This document shows positions 26,086 through 34,597 of a stretch of 64,000 nucleotides of DNA, in pieces. How positions within the stretch are numbered: the stretch's first letter is position 1; the number at the start of each line of letters is the position of its first letter. The stretch lies in the NCBI RefSeq assembly GCF_000334455.1, contig NZ_BANX01000008.1, positions 1 through 64,000 on the forward strand, written 5' to 3'. The notes beneath the pieces were generated by a model that did no database searches, had not been told where the DNA came from, and saw only the letters and a list, made by a program, of their open reading frames with translations. The translations under genes were made by a program, and so were the position numbers. This stretch comes from Gordonia soli NBRC 108243 (lineage in GTDB: Bacteria > Actinomycetota > Actinomycetes > Mycobacteriales > Mycobacteriaceae).

Positions 26086-26991
26086 ATGCGACTAGGACTG
26101 ACCGGCGCGACCGGCTTCGTCGGCAGCGAGGTGCACCGGCAGGCCCTGCGACGCGGGTGGGAGATCGTCGCACTGACCAGGTCCGACAGCCACCCAGAAA
26201 GCGTCGGGAGCACACCGACCACGCTCGTCCGCGGTGATCTCACCGACCCCGACGGCTGCCGTGGGGTCTTCCGCGACGTGGACGCGATCCTGCACTGCGC
26301 CAACGCGATCCAGGGGGAGCCTGACCACCTGGCGGCGGTCAACATCACCGGCACGCAAACCGTCATCGGCGAGTTCGAGGGCTCTTCTCGTGTTCGCAGC
26401 CTGGGAGTGATCAGCACTGCCGCTGTCTACGACGACCGCAGTCACCGCCAGATGCGCGAGGTCGACGGAATCGAGGCTCCGTCATCGACGCGCAGTCACA
26501 CTCGCCTCGTCGCGGATCGAATGATCAGAGCCGCAGGCGGGTTCGCGCTTCGCCCCCACTTCGTCGTGGGACCGGGCGACACGCACGTGCTGCCCACCGC
26601 AGCCGCTCTCGCCCGTCATCTGGCCCCGGGGGCGGTTCACTCGTTCATCGACGTCCGGGATCTCGCGGAATTCGTCGTTCAGATGACGGCACGACGGGTC
26701 GGGTCCGGACGCGCATTTCATGTCAGCGGGCCGAACCCTGCGGGTTGGGATGCAGTTCTGGGGGCGATCGGTGTCGCCGGACCATCGATCCGATGCGACG
26801 ACTCGCACGTTGGAGAACCCACAGCGCGACAACTGTCACTGCTGAACGTCGAGCACACATATGACGACTCCTCGGCCCGCTCGCTGACTGGATTCGTTCC
26901 GTCTCGGGACCCCTCATCGCCCGACGCCGCGTACCTGCGCTGGTACCGATCGACACTGCCAAGGAGTGTGACACCGACATCGGGGTCGTAA
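26086..26991 (+). CDS. NAD-dependent epimerase/dehydratase-family protein, probable signal-pathway reductase
   Basis: A 301-residue extended-SDR protein. The N-terminal GLTGATGFVGSEVHRQA is the nucleotide-binding glycine motif, and LHCANAIQG and the C-terminal region fit the epimerase family. The usual YxxxK pair is not obvious near STAAVYDDRS, so the catalytic chemistry is uncertain. It starts 3 bases after the afsA-like stop. Epimerase-type partners of AfsA act in butyrolactone maturation in some actinobacteria, so tailoring of the signal is the preferred inference. Confidence 0.75.
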   Translation: MRLGLTGATGFVGSEVHRQALRRGWEIVALTRSDSHPESVGSTPTTLVRGDLTDPDGCRGVFRDVDAILHCANAIQGEPDHLAAVNITGTQTVIGEFEGSSRVRSLGVISTAAVYDDRSHRQMREVDGIEAPSSTRSHTRLVADRMIRAAGGFALRPHFVVGPGDTHVLPTAAALARHLAPGAVHSFIDVRDLAEFVVQMTARRVGSGRAFHVSGPNPAGWDAVLGAIGVAGPSIRCDDSHVGEPTARQLSLLNVEHTYDDSSARSLTGFVPSRDPSSPDAAYLRWYRSTLPRSVTPTSGS

Positions 26992-27015
26992 AACAAACCG
27001 GTCAAGTGGTATTCT
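26992..27015. promoter_or_regulatory. ARE-like operator 5 (upstream of small ORF)
   Basis: AACAAACCGGTCAAGTGGTA, in register with the other copies. It starts directly after the epimerase stop codon and ends 20 bases before the ATG of a 57-codon ORF that has a strong Shine-Dalgarno sequence. Confidence 0.68.
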
Positions 27016-27035
27016 TTTGCGTGGAAGGAGACATG

Positions 27036-27209
27036 ATGACCAGTCACCACGACGAGATGCCGCCGACCGATACTTCGCCAACCGGCAGCGCCGAGGCCTG
27101 CTCCCCTCAGCCGCAGCATCCTGCGGCTGAACAACTCAAGCGGCTGAACGGTTTTGCGGACGCGCCATCATTGCCTCCGGGGACATCGTTGTTGCGCGGC
27201 TGGAGCTGA
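27036..27209 (+). CDS. ARE-preceded small ORF (57 aa), unknown function
   Basis: An unrecognised 57-residue ORF. GGAAGGAG lies five bases before the ATG at 27036 (a second ATG is at 27033). The first half is rich in Ser, Thr, Pro and His with a single cysteine; the second half, from about residue 30, reads EQLKRLNGFADAPSLPPG and ends GWS. It has no signal peptide or membrane helix. The ARE-like site and ribosome-binding site argue for a real product, possibly a small regulator or a precursor peptide. No maturation enzyme typical of RiPPs is adjacent, so the latter is speculative. Confidence 0.5.
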   Translation: MTSHHDEMPPTDTSPTGSAEACSPQPQHPAAEQLKRLNGFADAPSLPPGTSLLRGWS

Positions 27210-27355
27210 CTCGACACACTCCCCCGAGCGTCACATGTGTCGGGCAGAACCGCGACGCAGCGCGGCTGTCCACATTCTCGAACTTGCGGATCTCGCCGAC
27301 CTGATCGATCCGCGCTACGTACCCGTGCCCTGGATCTCGAGTCGGCCTTCGTTTA

Positions 27356-27374
27356 TTGTTTGTCATACAAACAA
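27356..27374. promoter_or_regulatory. perfect palindromic operator
   Basis: TTGTTTGT and ACAAACAA arms around CAT, ending 17 bases before the TetR start at 27392. Position and symmetry suggest autoregulation of the TetR-AidB-like operon. Confidence 0.7.
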
Positions 27375-27391
27375 GGAACGGGTTCGGATTC

Positions 27392-28012
27392 ATGACCACC
27401 TCGCGCGCTGCCAGCAGAGAGGCCGGCAAGCACACCCGCAGATCTCTGCTGCGTGCGGCGACCGAGGTGTTCGGCGAGGTCGGCGACACGGCATCGATCG
27501 CACAGATCTGCCGGCGGGCGAACGCATACCCCAACCAGGTCACCTACTACTTCGGCTCCAAGGAGCAGCTCTTCGTCGAGGTGGCGTGCGGTGCCGTCCT
27601 ACGCGCGGGCCAGGCGGCCGAGGATGCCGCAGGGTCCAGTACGACGGTGCGGGGGTACACCCAGGAGCTCATCGGCACTCTCCTCGGACCACGCGCCCGC
27701 GACGTGGAGATGTTCACCACGGCGATGCTGATGGCGTCACGGCGTCCGGACCTGCGCCCGCACATCACCGACACCCTGGGGGTGCTGCACGAACGCGGCG
27801 AGGAAGCGCTCGTGCGCACGCTGGTGCGCACCGGGTGGCAATTACGCGCCGACATCTCGGTGGAAGCCCGCGCGTTCTGGTCGGCCGTGTTCGGCCTCGT
27901 GGTGCAGAAGACGGCTCTCGGCGACGACACCGATTCCACCCTCGAGACGGCGACCGCCGTCGTCTTCACCAATCTCCAGATCCCTCAACACGTTCTCGAC
28001 CACTCGCTCTGA
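27392..28012 (+). CDS. TetR-family regulator
   Basis: A 206-residue TetR regulator. The helix-turn-helix lies in TASIAQICRRANAYPNQVTY followed by YFGSKEQLFVEVA. It is preceded by a perfect TTGTTTGT palindrome and is followed after 15 bases by an AidB-like acyl-CoA dehydrogenase gene, its likely target. The ATG at 27392 is chosen over 27356, which would lie inside the palindrome. Confidence 0.82.
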   Translation: MTTSRAASREAGKHTRRSLLRAATEVFGEVGDTASIAQICRRANAYPNQVTYYFGSKEQLFVEVACGAVLRAGQAAEDAAGSSTTVRGYTQELIGTLLGPRARDVEMFTTAMLMASRRPDLRPHITDTLGVLHERGEEALVRTLVRTGWQLRADISVEARAFWSAVFGLVVQKTALGDDTDSTLETATAVVFTNLQIPQHVLDHSL

Positions 28013-28027
28013 CGCGGAAGGCGCACG

Positions 28028-29710
28028 ATGACCCAGACCTCCTCGGTGACCCATCCGGCACCGCACATCACCCACACCGTGTCCAATCAGGCGATCCCAC
28101 GGGTCGACGTCAACGAGTACGAGCTGAACACCGTTCTCGGCGAGGCGATCCGACGGCACGACGCCGGCTGGGCCGAGGACGAGCTCCGGGAGATCGGCCG
28201 GCTGGTCGGCAGTGCCTGCTTCCAGCACGATGCGGCGCTGGCCAATTCGCACCTGCCAGAGCTGACGTCGTTCGACCGCTACGGCAACCGCATCGACGAG
28301 GTCGAGTACCACCCCGCCTATCACCGGATCATCGCCGCGGCGATCGCGCACGGCTCCCACACCCGATGCTGGGCCGACCCGCGACCCGGATCGCACGTCG
28401 CCCGGGCCGCCGCATTCATGCTCTTCGGCCAGATCGAACCGGGCCACGCCTGCCCGGTCTCGATGACCCACGCCGTCATCCCGTCGCTCGAACTGCAGCC
28501 CGACGTCGCGGCCCGTTGGGTGCCGAAAGCCCTGTCCCGGAGCTACTCCCCCGAGCTGTCCGCCGACAAGCCGTCGGCGATCTTCGGTATGTCGATGACC
28601 GAGAAACAGGGTGGCTCCGACGTCCGTGCCAACACCACCGTCGCCCGACCCGTCGGAGCCGGCGGCCCCGGCGCAGACTATCTGCTGACCGGACACAAGT
28701 GGTTCTGCTCGGCGCCGATGTCGGACGCCTTCCTGATGCTCGCCCAATCCGAAGGGGCCGGCGGCGAGGGCCTGTCATGCTTCCTGCTGCCCCGCGTCCT
28801 ACCCGACGGCACCCGCAACGTCTTCCGCATCCAACGACTGAAGGACAAACTCGGCAACAAGTCGAACGCGTCATCGGAGATCGAACTCGACGGCACGGTC
28901 GCCACGATGGTCGGCGAGCCGGGTCGCGGGGTGCGCACCATCATCGAGATGGTCGCGCAGACCCGCCTCGACTGCGTCCTGGGCAGCACGGCCGGGATGC
29001 GACAGTCGGTCGCCGAGGCGGTCTGGCACACGCGGCACCGCGAGGCGTTCGGCGCGACGCTGTCGGAGCAGCCGGCGATGACCGCCGTGCTGGCAGACCT
29101 TGCACTGGAATCCGAGGCGGCGACGGTCACGGCGATCCGACTGGCCCGCGCCCACGACGAGGACGCGACCGACACCGAGCGCGCGTTCCGCAGACTGGCG
29201 ACCGCGGTGGCGAAGTACTGGATCTGCAAGCGTGGACCGCACCACTCCTACGAAGCACTGGAATGCCTGGGCGGCAACGGCTACACCGAGGCATTTCCGC
29301 TCGCGATGCGGTACCGAGAGCAACCGGTGATGGCGGTGTGGGAGGGCTCCGGCAACGTGATCGCCCTCGACGTGTTGCGCGCGATGACCCGCGAGCCCGA
29401 ATCGATCGGTGCGTTCGATGCCGAGGTGTCCCTCGCTCGCGGGGCGAACCGGACACTGGACCGACATCTCGATCGGATGCGCGATCAGCTCGGGGAGTTG
29501 GCGAGGGTGGATGCGCCGACCGCGCAGCGACGCGCACGCTCGGCGGTGGAGTCGATGGCGCTCGCCCTGGAAGCCTCACTACTGGTGCGGTTCTCACCGA
29601 ACGCCGTGGCGGACGCATTCATCGCTGCCCGGATGGGCGACAATCGCTCGTTCGAGTACGGCGCCCTACCCGACGGCGTCGACCTCGCCGCGATCGTCGA
29701 GCGCCACTGA
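28028..29710 (+). CDS. AidB-like acyl-CoA dehydrogenase
   Basis: A 560-residue flavoprotein of the AidB/long acyl-CoA dehydrogenase group. AidB signatures include GMSMTEKQGGSDVRANTT, RLKDKLGNKSNASSEIE and ECLGGNGYTEAFPLAMRYRE. AidB proteins bind FAD and DNA and are linked to alkylation damage, while relatives act on branched acyl-CoAs; the sequence alone does not separate these roles. It is the second gene of an operon with the TetR regulator, and a hairpin terminator follows about 230 bases later. Confidence 0.83.
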   Translation: MTQTSSVTHPAPHITHTVSNQAIPRVDVNEYELNTVLGEAIRRHDAGWAEDELREIGRLVGSACFQHDAALANSHLPELTSFDRYGNRIDEVEYHPAYHRIIAAAIAHGSHTRCWADPRPGSHVARAAAFMLFGQIEPGHACPVSMTHAVIPSLELQPDVAARWVPKALSRSYSPELSADKPSAIFGMSMTEKQGGSDVRANTTVARPVGAGGPGADYLLTGHKWFCSAPMSDAFLMLAQSEGAGGEGLSCFLLPRVLPDGTRNVFRIQRLKDKLGNKSNASSEIELDGTVATMVGEPGRGVRTIIEMVAQTRLDCVLGSTAGMRQSVAEAVWHTRHREAFGATLSEQPAMTAVLADLALESEAATVTAIRLARAHDEDATDTERAFRRLATAVAKYWICKRGPHHSYEALECLGGNGYTEAFPLAMRYREQPVMAVWEGSGNVIALDVLRAMTREPESIGAFDAEVSLARGANRTLDRHLDRMRDQLGELARVDAPTAQRRARSAVESMALALEASLLVRFSPNAVADAFIAARMGDNRSFEYGALPDGVDLAAIVERH

Positions 29711-29840
29711 GTGCACTTCTGGTTCGACATCTGCATCGGCGCAGGTCAACGCGCGCTGGGACGCGGCGGGCTGGTCCCCGACGACCGACGCCGGTAGCGT
29801 GCGGGTCGGTAACTTCGCATGACGGACGGAAAGGACATGC

Positions 29841-29927
29841 GTGTTCGATCAGTGGCTGTGGAATGTCATCCAATCCAATGAGGTCGTCCTGGGGGCGCTC
29901 ACCTACATCTTCAGCGGGGTCAAGTAG
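29841..29927 (+). CDS. small hydrophobic/amphipathic protein (28 aa), hypothetical
   Basis: A 28-codon ORF from GTG 29841 to TAG 29925-29927, rich in Trp, Val, Leu and Ile (starts FDQWLWNVIQSN) and likely one amphipathic or membrane helix. GGAAAGGA lies about five bases upstream, and a strong T-rich terminator follows 17 bases after the stop. That makes a complete compact unit of ribosome-binding site, ORF and terminator. Function unknown; membrane or envelope peptides of this size exist in mycolic-acid bacteria, but no match is claimed. Confidence 0.5.
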   Translation: MFDQWLWNVIQSNEVVLGALTYIFSGVK

Positions 29928-29943
29928 CCCCGAGTTCTCGAAC

Positions 29944-29980
29944 TGCTCCCGAGGTCCTCGTCGAGGGGACTTCGGGAGCA
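29944..29980 (+). terminator. rho-independent terminator
   Basis: TGCTCCCGAGGTCC pairs with GGACTTCGGGAGCA with one wobble, followed by TTGTCGTTTG. It ends the 28-codon ORF and possibly the AidB-like operon. Confidence 0.78.
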
Positions 29981-30071
29981 TTGTCGTTTGTCGGGGACCA
30001 TCTGGTCATCGATCAACTCTGTTACAGCTGTTCACTGCCGTTCACTGATGCCGACCACAGTCGACTGATGA

Positions 30072-30086
30072 TGTTGCAGTGCAACA
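30072..30086. promoter_or_regulatory. palindrome upstream of the HNH gene
   Basis: TGTTGCAGTGCAACA, perfect 7+7 arms around a G, 32 bases before the ATG at 30118. It is a possible operator. Confidence 0.45.
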
Positions 30087-30117
30087 GGTTTCATTCACCC
30101 GACCATTGCTGTCGAGC

Positions 30118-30633
30118 ATGTGTTCGAGTAGCGTTCAAGGCGTGGAAGAGCTGGAACGGATCGTCGATCAGGTAGGTGACCTGCAACTCGACGTTGCCAT
30201 GGGCGACGGTGACCTGATCGCGGCCTTGCGTACAGTTCTGTTGCTACGCAATCTGATCGATCACCACTCTGTCGCGCTGACCGGTGCGCTCGTCGAGTCG
30301 GGGGTACCGGATTCGCACGGGCGGAGCATCGGCGAGATCCTGAGGTCGATCGGCTGTGCCCCGTCGGTGGCGCACCGTCTCGTCCGCTTGGCGGGCGCAC
30401 TCGACGCTCTCCCGGCCGCGGCGATGGAGTTCGCAGATGGATCCATCTCGGTCGAACATCTGGACGCTGTGGTCCGCGGAGTGGCCTATATCGAACGCCG
30501 GACGCGGGAACGACTCGATGGTCCGGCGCGTCTCAGTGTCATGACCTCTCTGCTGGCCCAACACCGTTCGGGAGCCGCTCCTTCCGAGATCAGCGCCAGC
30601 GCGCGAGCTGGCGAATCGCATGGTCGCCGATGA
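30118..30633 (+). pseudogene. DUF222 N-terminal part of a frameshifted DUF222/HNH (13E12-like) gene
   Basis: This frame carries the helical DUF222 region (GVEELERIVDQ, HGRSIGEILRSIGCAPS, RLAGALDALPA). Near 30600 the reading frame leaves the family pattern and stops at 30631-30633, while the next frame continues with ARELANRMVADD as expected for the same domain. The HNH half follows from 30620 with a 14-base overlap. The intact family is one protein of about 400-450 residues, so this is a broken gene, a sequencing error or, less likely, a frameshifted or coupled pair. ATG 30118 is the assumed start. Confidence 0.7.
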
Positions 30634-31384
30634 TGACTCCGGCGTACCTGCCGCTGAAGATCGGTCGATCAACGAGCTGACCTGTGTCCGAACCTCCGAC
30701 GGTCGGTTGAGTCTCCATGCCGACATCGACATGGTGGTCGGTGAGAAGGTGCTAGCCGCCCTGGACGCGCTGTCGGCACCTCGCTCGGAACCCGACGGCA
30801 GCAGAGACTCTCGGCCCGCCGGTCGACGACGAGCCGATGCGCTGGAGACCGTGTTCGATCTCGCGGCACGAGCAGGCGACGGCACCGTCACGGCTCCCAA
30901 GGTCCAGGTCGCGCTGACCATCCCCACCGCAGCTCCGTCGCGGTCGTCGCTGCTGTTCCTCGGAGCAGTCTCCGAGTCGACCGCCGTGGCTCTCGCGTGT
31001 GACGCCGTCATCAGCGCGATGACCGTCGATGAAGAGACGGTGCCGGTGGATGTCGGCCGCGAACGGAGACTGTTCACTGCCGCCCAGCGAAAGGCGCTCT
31101 ACCAACGCGATGGGTGCTGCGTGAAATGCGGGGCCCCCGCTTCGTGGACGCAGGCGCACCACATCGTGCACTGGGCAGCGGGCGGGACGACCAGCCTCGA
31201 CAACGGCTGCCTGCTGTGCCCCGCATGTCACGACGACATCCATCACGGGGGATGGGACATCGTGCTCGGGACCGACCGGCACCCGTGGTTGATCCCGCCA
31301 TCGGCGGTCGATCGGCTCCGTCGTCCGCGCCCCGCGTACAACCGTCGGACCATGGCGCTCGACGATCTGCCGTCGGCGGCCTGA
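30620..31384 (+). pseudogene. HNH-endonuclease C-terminal part of the frameshifted DUF222/HNH gene
   Basis: A 254-codon frame carrying the rest of DUF222 (LHADIDMVVGEKVLAALDAL) and a C-terminal HNH nuclease domain: YQRDGCCVKCGAPASWTQAHH, HIVHWAAGGTTSLDNGCLLC, then CHDDIHHGGW. The zinc cysteines and HNH histidines are all present, so the nuclease half alone could fold if translated. It is in the +1 frame relative to the upstream half. Proteins of this 13E12 type are multi-copy in mycobacteria and relatives. Confidence 0.75.
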
Positions 31385-31403
31385 GGCGGCAGATCGCCCC
31401 AGG

Positions 31404-31436
31404 GGTGTCGCAGTGCGCCTGCGGCACCTGTTCTTT
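31404..31436 (+). terminator. rho-independent terminator after the HNH gene
   Basis: GGTGTCGCA pairs with TGCGGCACC (one wobble) around a 7-base loop, followed by the T-rich stretch TGTTCTTT. Confidence 0.7.
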
Positions 31437-31500
31437 GACAACTCAACTGTGTGAGGCCGCGCCCTCCGGTGGCCGGCTGCAGCGGCTCCGGTGAAACCGC

Positions 31501-32871
31501 TCAGAGGAGCACGCCCGGATTGAGCAGGCCGTGGGGGTCGAGAGCGTTCTTGATGGTCGCGGTCAGGTCCATCACGTCCGGACCGACCTGGTCAGGGAGC
31601 CACGCCTTCTTGAGGCGCCCCACGCCGTGCTCACCGGTGATCGTGCCGCCCAGCGAGATGGCGAGATCCATGATCTCGCCGAACGCGAGTTGTGCACGGT
31701 CGTGTTCGTCGGCATCCGCAGGATCGAAGACGATCAGGGGATGGGTGTTGCCGTCACCCGCATGAGCGATGACCGCGATCGTGACGTCCCGGCGTTCGGA
31801 GATCGCAGCGACACCGTCGATCAGCGGCGGCAGCTGCGGCAGCGGGACGCCGACGTCCTCGAGGAGCAGCGAGCCCTTGCGTTCCACCGCGGGGATCGCG
31901 GCGCGGCGAGCAGCGGTGAAGGCCTCACCCTCCTGCGGATCGTCGGTGGCGAACACCTCGGTGGCGCCGTTCTCCTCGAAGGCTCGCTGGATGATCTCGA
32001 CCTCCGCGGCGCCGGCCGGCCCGGGCGCATCGGACTGGGCCACCAAGAGTGCGCCGGCATCCCGGTCGAGGCCCATCTTGAGCATGTCCTCGACCGCGTT
32101 GATCGATGCTCGGTCCATGAACTCGAGCATCGCGGGTCGGATCCGGGCGGTGACGGCCAAGACCGCCTCGCTGGCCTGATGCACCGACGCGAAGCTGCCG
32201 ACCACAGTCGACGCCGACGCCTGGGGCGGCAGCAGGCGGAGAGTCACCTCGGTGATCACGCCGAGCAGCCCCTCACTCCCGACGAACAACTTGGTCAGGG
32301 AGAGTCCAGCGGAGTCCTTGATCTGTTTGCCGCCGAGACGGACCACCCGCCCGTCGGCGAGGACGGCCTCGAGTCCGAGGACATAGTCGGCGGTCATGCC
32401 GTACTTGACGCAGCAGAGACCACCCGCGTTCGTCGCCACGTTGCCACCGATCGAGCAGATCTCGAACGATGACGGGTCCGGCGGATACCAGAGTCCCTTC
32501 TCCGCCGCGGCTGCCTTCACCTCCGCGTTGAGCAGGCCGGGCTGCACCACCGCGGTTCGGGTCGCGGTGTCGATGTCGATCGATCGCATCTTCTCGGTCG
32601 AGAGCATGATCGCCCCGTCGACGGCGGTGGAGCCGCCCGACAAGCTCGTCCCCGCGCCACGCGTGGTCAGCGGAACACGGTGCTCGTTGCACCAGCGCAC
32701 GACGGTCTGGACCTCGGCGGTGCTGGTCGGCCGGACCAGTGCGAGGGGAGTCCCGGCGTCCGGATCCTGAGCACGATCCTGACGGTAGGCAGCCAGGATG
32801 TCGGCATCGGTGACCACCGCACCCTCAGGGAGGTCGGCGATCAATCGGTCCGGTGCAACGACTTCGGTCAT
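31501..32871 (-). CDS. FAD-linked oxidase, GlcD/D-lactate dehydrogenase-like
   Basis: A 456-residue FAD_binding_4 protein oxidising 2-hydroxy acids such as glycolate or D-lactate. The FAD-binding signatures are TTRGAGTSLSGGSTAVDG and FEICSIGGNVATNAGGLCCVKYG; C-terminal motifs are IAHAGDGNTHP and GGTITGEHGVGRLKKAWL, normal for the family. It is monocistronic. The exact substrate cannot be assigned from sequence. Confidence 0.88.
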   Translation of the reverse strand: MTEVVAPDRLIADLPEGAVVTDADILAAYRQDRAQDPDAGTPLALVRPTSTAEVQTVVRWCNEHRVPLTTRGAGTSLSGGSTAVDGAIMLSTEKMRSIDIDTATRTAVVQPGLLNAEVKAAAAEKGLWYPPDPSSFEICSIGGNVATNAGGLCCVKYGMTADYVLGLEAVLADGRVVRLGGKQIKDSAGLSLTKLFVGSEGLLGVITEVTLRLLPPQASASTVVGSFASVHQASEAVLAVTARIRPAMLEFMDRASINAVEDMLKMGLDRDAGALLVAQSDAPGPAGAAEVEIIQRAFEENGATEVFATDDPQEGEAFTAARRAAIPAVERKGSLLLEDVGVPLPQLPPLIDGVAAISERRDVTIAVIAHAGDGNTHPLIVFDPADADEHDRAQLAFGEIMDLAISLGGTITGEHGVGRLKKAWLPDQVGPDVMDLTATIKNALDPHGLLNPGVLL

Positions 32872-33007
32872 GCTTCAACTCTAGGTGTGGCGTCGGGCGG
32901 ACCGGCTCGGATTGGACCGTCGATCGTGGGCGTCCGGGATCACACCACGGCTGCTCGGAAGTCCACAGACCGATGCCCGCGCCCCCGGATGGGTGCAGAA
33001 TGGCCGC

Positions 33008-33427
33008 GTGAGCGACTTCAACACACAGATCATCGACGAGTTCCGCGCCAACGGCGGCCACGTGCAGACGGCCGGCTTCGGCGACAACCTGATCTTGCTG
33101 CACACCGTCGGGGTGAAGTCGGGCGAACCCCGCATCAACCCGCTCGCCGCGATCCCCGAGGGCGACTCCTGGCTGATCGTCGGGTCCTACGCGGGCGCCA
33201 CCAAGAACCCGGCGTGGGTGCACAACCTCCGCGCACAGCCTCAGGTGTCGGTCGAGTACCCGGCGTCCGGTGAGGTCAAGTCCAGTGACGCGGCGGCAAC
33301 CGAACTCGACCCGGTCGCACGAGATGAGGCATGGGCGAAGTTCGTCGCCTTCTCCCCACAGTTCGAGAAGTACACGGAGACCGCAGAAGGTCGCGTCTTC
33401 CCGATCTTCCGCATCACCCGAGCCTGA
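33008..33427 (+). CDS. deazaflavin (F420)-dependent nitroreductase-family protein
   Basis: A 139-residue split-beta-barrel protein of the DDN/nitroreductase group. It shows LLHTVGVKSGEPRINPLAA, a cofactor-binding segment, and NPAWVHNLRAQPQVSVE. Family members use F420 or a flavin to reduce quinones or nitro compounds. The GTG at 33008 gives the usual family length. It is divergent from the GlcD-like gene and 15 bases before a kinase gene, with which it may be cotranscribed. Confidence 0.8.
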   Translation: MSDFNTQIIDEFRANGGHVQTAGFGDNLILLHTVGVKSGEPRINPLAAIPEGDSWLIVGSYAGATKNPAWVHNLRAQPQVSVEYPASGEVKSSDAAATELDPVARDEAWAKFVAFSPQFEKYTETAEGRVFPIFRITRA

Positions 33428-33442
33428 CCGAGCGGACGCACG

Positions 33443-34375
33443 TTGTTCTCTCCGGGCGAGGTGGTCGCCGGTCACATAGTCGACGACCACCTCGGCGGGG
33501 GCAGCAGCGCGGACGTCTACCGGGTACATCTGGCCGACGGTCCGGGGCCCGACGAACAGACGCCCCGAGCGCTCAAGGTGTTGCATCCCGAATCCGCCGA
33601 CGCCGAGCGTGCACGGGACCGGTTCGAGCGGGAGTTCTATCTCGCGTCGCTGCTGCACCACCGGCACATCGTCGAAGTGTTCGACCGCGGCGAGGTGATC
33701 CCGAGCCACCCCGACGACGTCGCGACGCTGTGGATGAGCATGGAGTACGTCGACGGGCCACCGGCCACAGAGCTCATCCCGGCGAAGGCCGACGAACCTG
33801 ACGTCGCCACGATCGTGACCGTTGCCCGCCAGATCGCCGACGCACTCGACCACGCGCACCGCCACGACGTACTGCACCGGGACGTCAAACCCGCGAACAT
33901 CCTGGTCGCCGCATCCGCCGAGGGCGCCGATGCCGCTCTCGGAGACTTCGGCATCGCGCAACTGCTCGACGACACCCGGCCGCTCGCACGCAACGGACGG
34001 GTCGAAGGGTCCATCGCCTACGCCGCTCCCGAACTGCTTCAGGCACAACAACTCTCCGGTGCAACCGACCAGTACGCGCTCGCCTGCAGCTTGTTCGAGC
34101 TCCTCACCGGCCGCGTACCATTCCCCCGGGCCACCCCCTTCGCGATCACCTACGCGCACATCCACGACGACATCCCACGCCTGTCCCGTGTGCGTTCATG
34201 GCTCCCCTCCGGCCTGGACTCGGTGTTCGCCAAGGCCATGGCCAAGGGCCCCGACCGTCGCTATCCGACATGCACCGAATTCACCGACATCGTGGGCCGG
34301 ACGCTGCGTGGCGTCCCGGTGCCGCCTCCCGTCGAACGCCCCCGCCGATGGGGCATCCGCCGCAACGCACGCTGA
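33443..34375 (+). CDS. soluble serine/threonine protein kinase
   Basis: A 310-residue Hanks-type kinase. The glycine loop is LGGGSSADVYRV, the ATP lysine is in ALKVL, the catalytic loop is LHRDVKPANILV, DFG is in LGDFGIAQL and the P+1 loop in GSIAYAAPE. It has no transmembrane helix or PASTA domain and ends shortly after the kinase domain in a basic tail, so it is cytosolic. A TTG start at 33443 is used because no better start is in frame before the glycine loop. Confidence 0.85.
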   Translation: MFSPGEVVAGHIVDDHLGGGSSADVYRVHLADGPGPDEQTPRALKVLHPESADAERARDRFEREFYLASLLHHRHIVEVFDRGEVIPSHPDDVATLWMSMEYVDGPPATELIPAKADEPDVATIVTVARQIADALDHAHRHDVLHRDVKPANILVAASAEGADAALGDFGIAQLLDDTRPLARNGRVEGSIAYAAPELLQAQQLSGATDQYALACSLFELLTGRVPFPRATPFAITYAHIHDDIPRLSRVRSWLPSGLDSVFAKAMAKGPDRRYPTCTEFTDIVGRTLRGVPVPPPVERPRRWGIRRNAR

Positions 34376-34597
34376 CCGCGAGAATGCCCGTCGTCGCAGT
34401 TGTGACCCGCATCACCGCTCGGCGAAATGTTAACTCGGACAGAGCTGCATCTCTCCCCGTGCGCCGGAACGGATCCCGGTAGCGGGCACCGAGGTGGGGC
34501 AACACGCCGGCCATGAACTCGTAACACTCCTCCGCTGTCGGCGAATCACGAACGGCGCTAACGTCGCCGAGGTCACAGACGCGGAAGAGGACTGCCG

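Noticed and set aside
27154-30048. 964-codon open frame on the plus strand over the TetR and AidB-like genes
   Set aside because: Arg/Pro/His-rich out-of-frame shadow; the TetR and AidB-like families are recognisable in the other frame.
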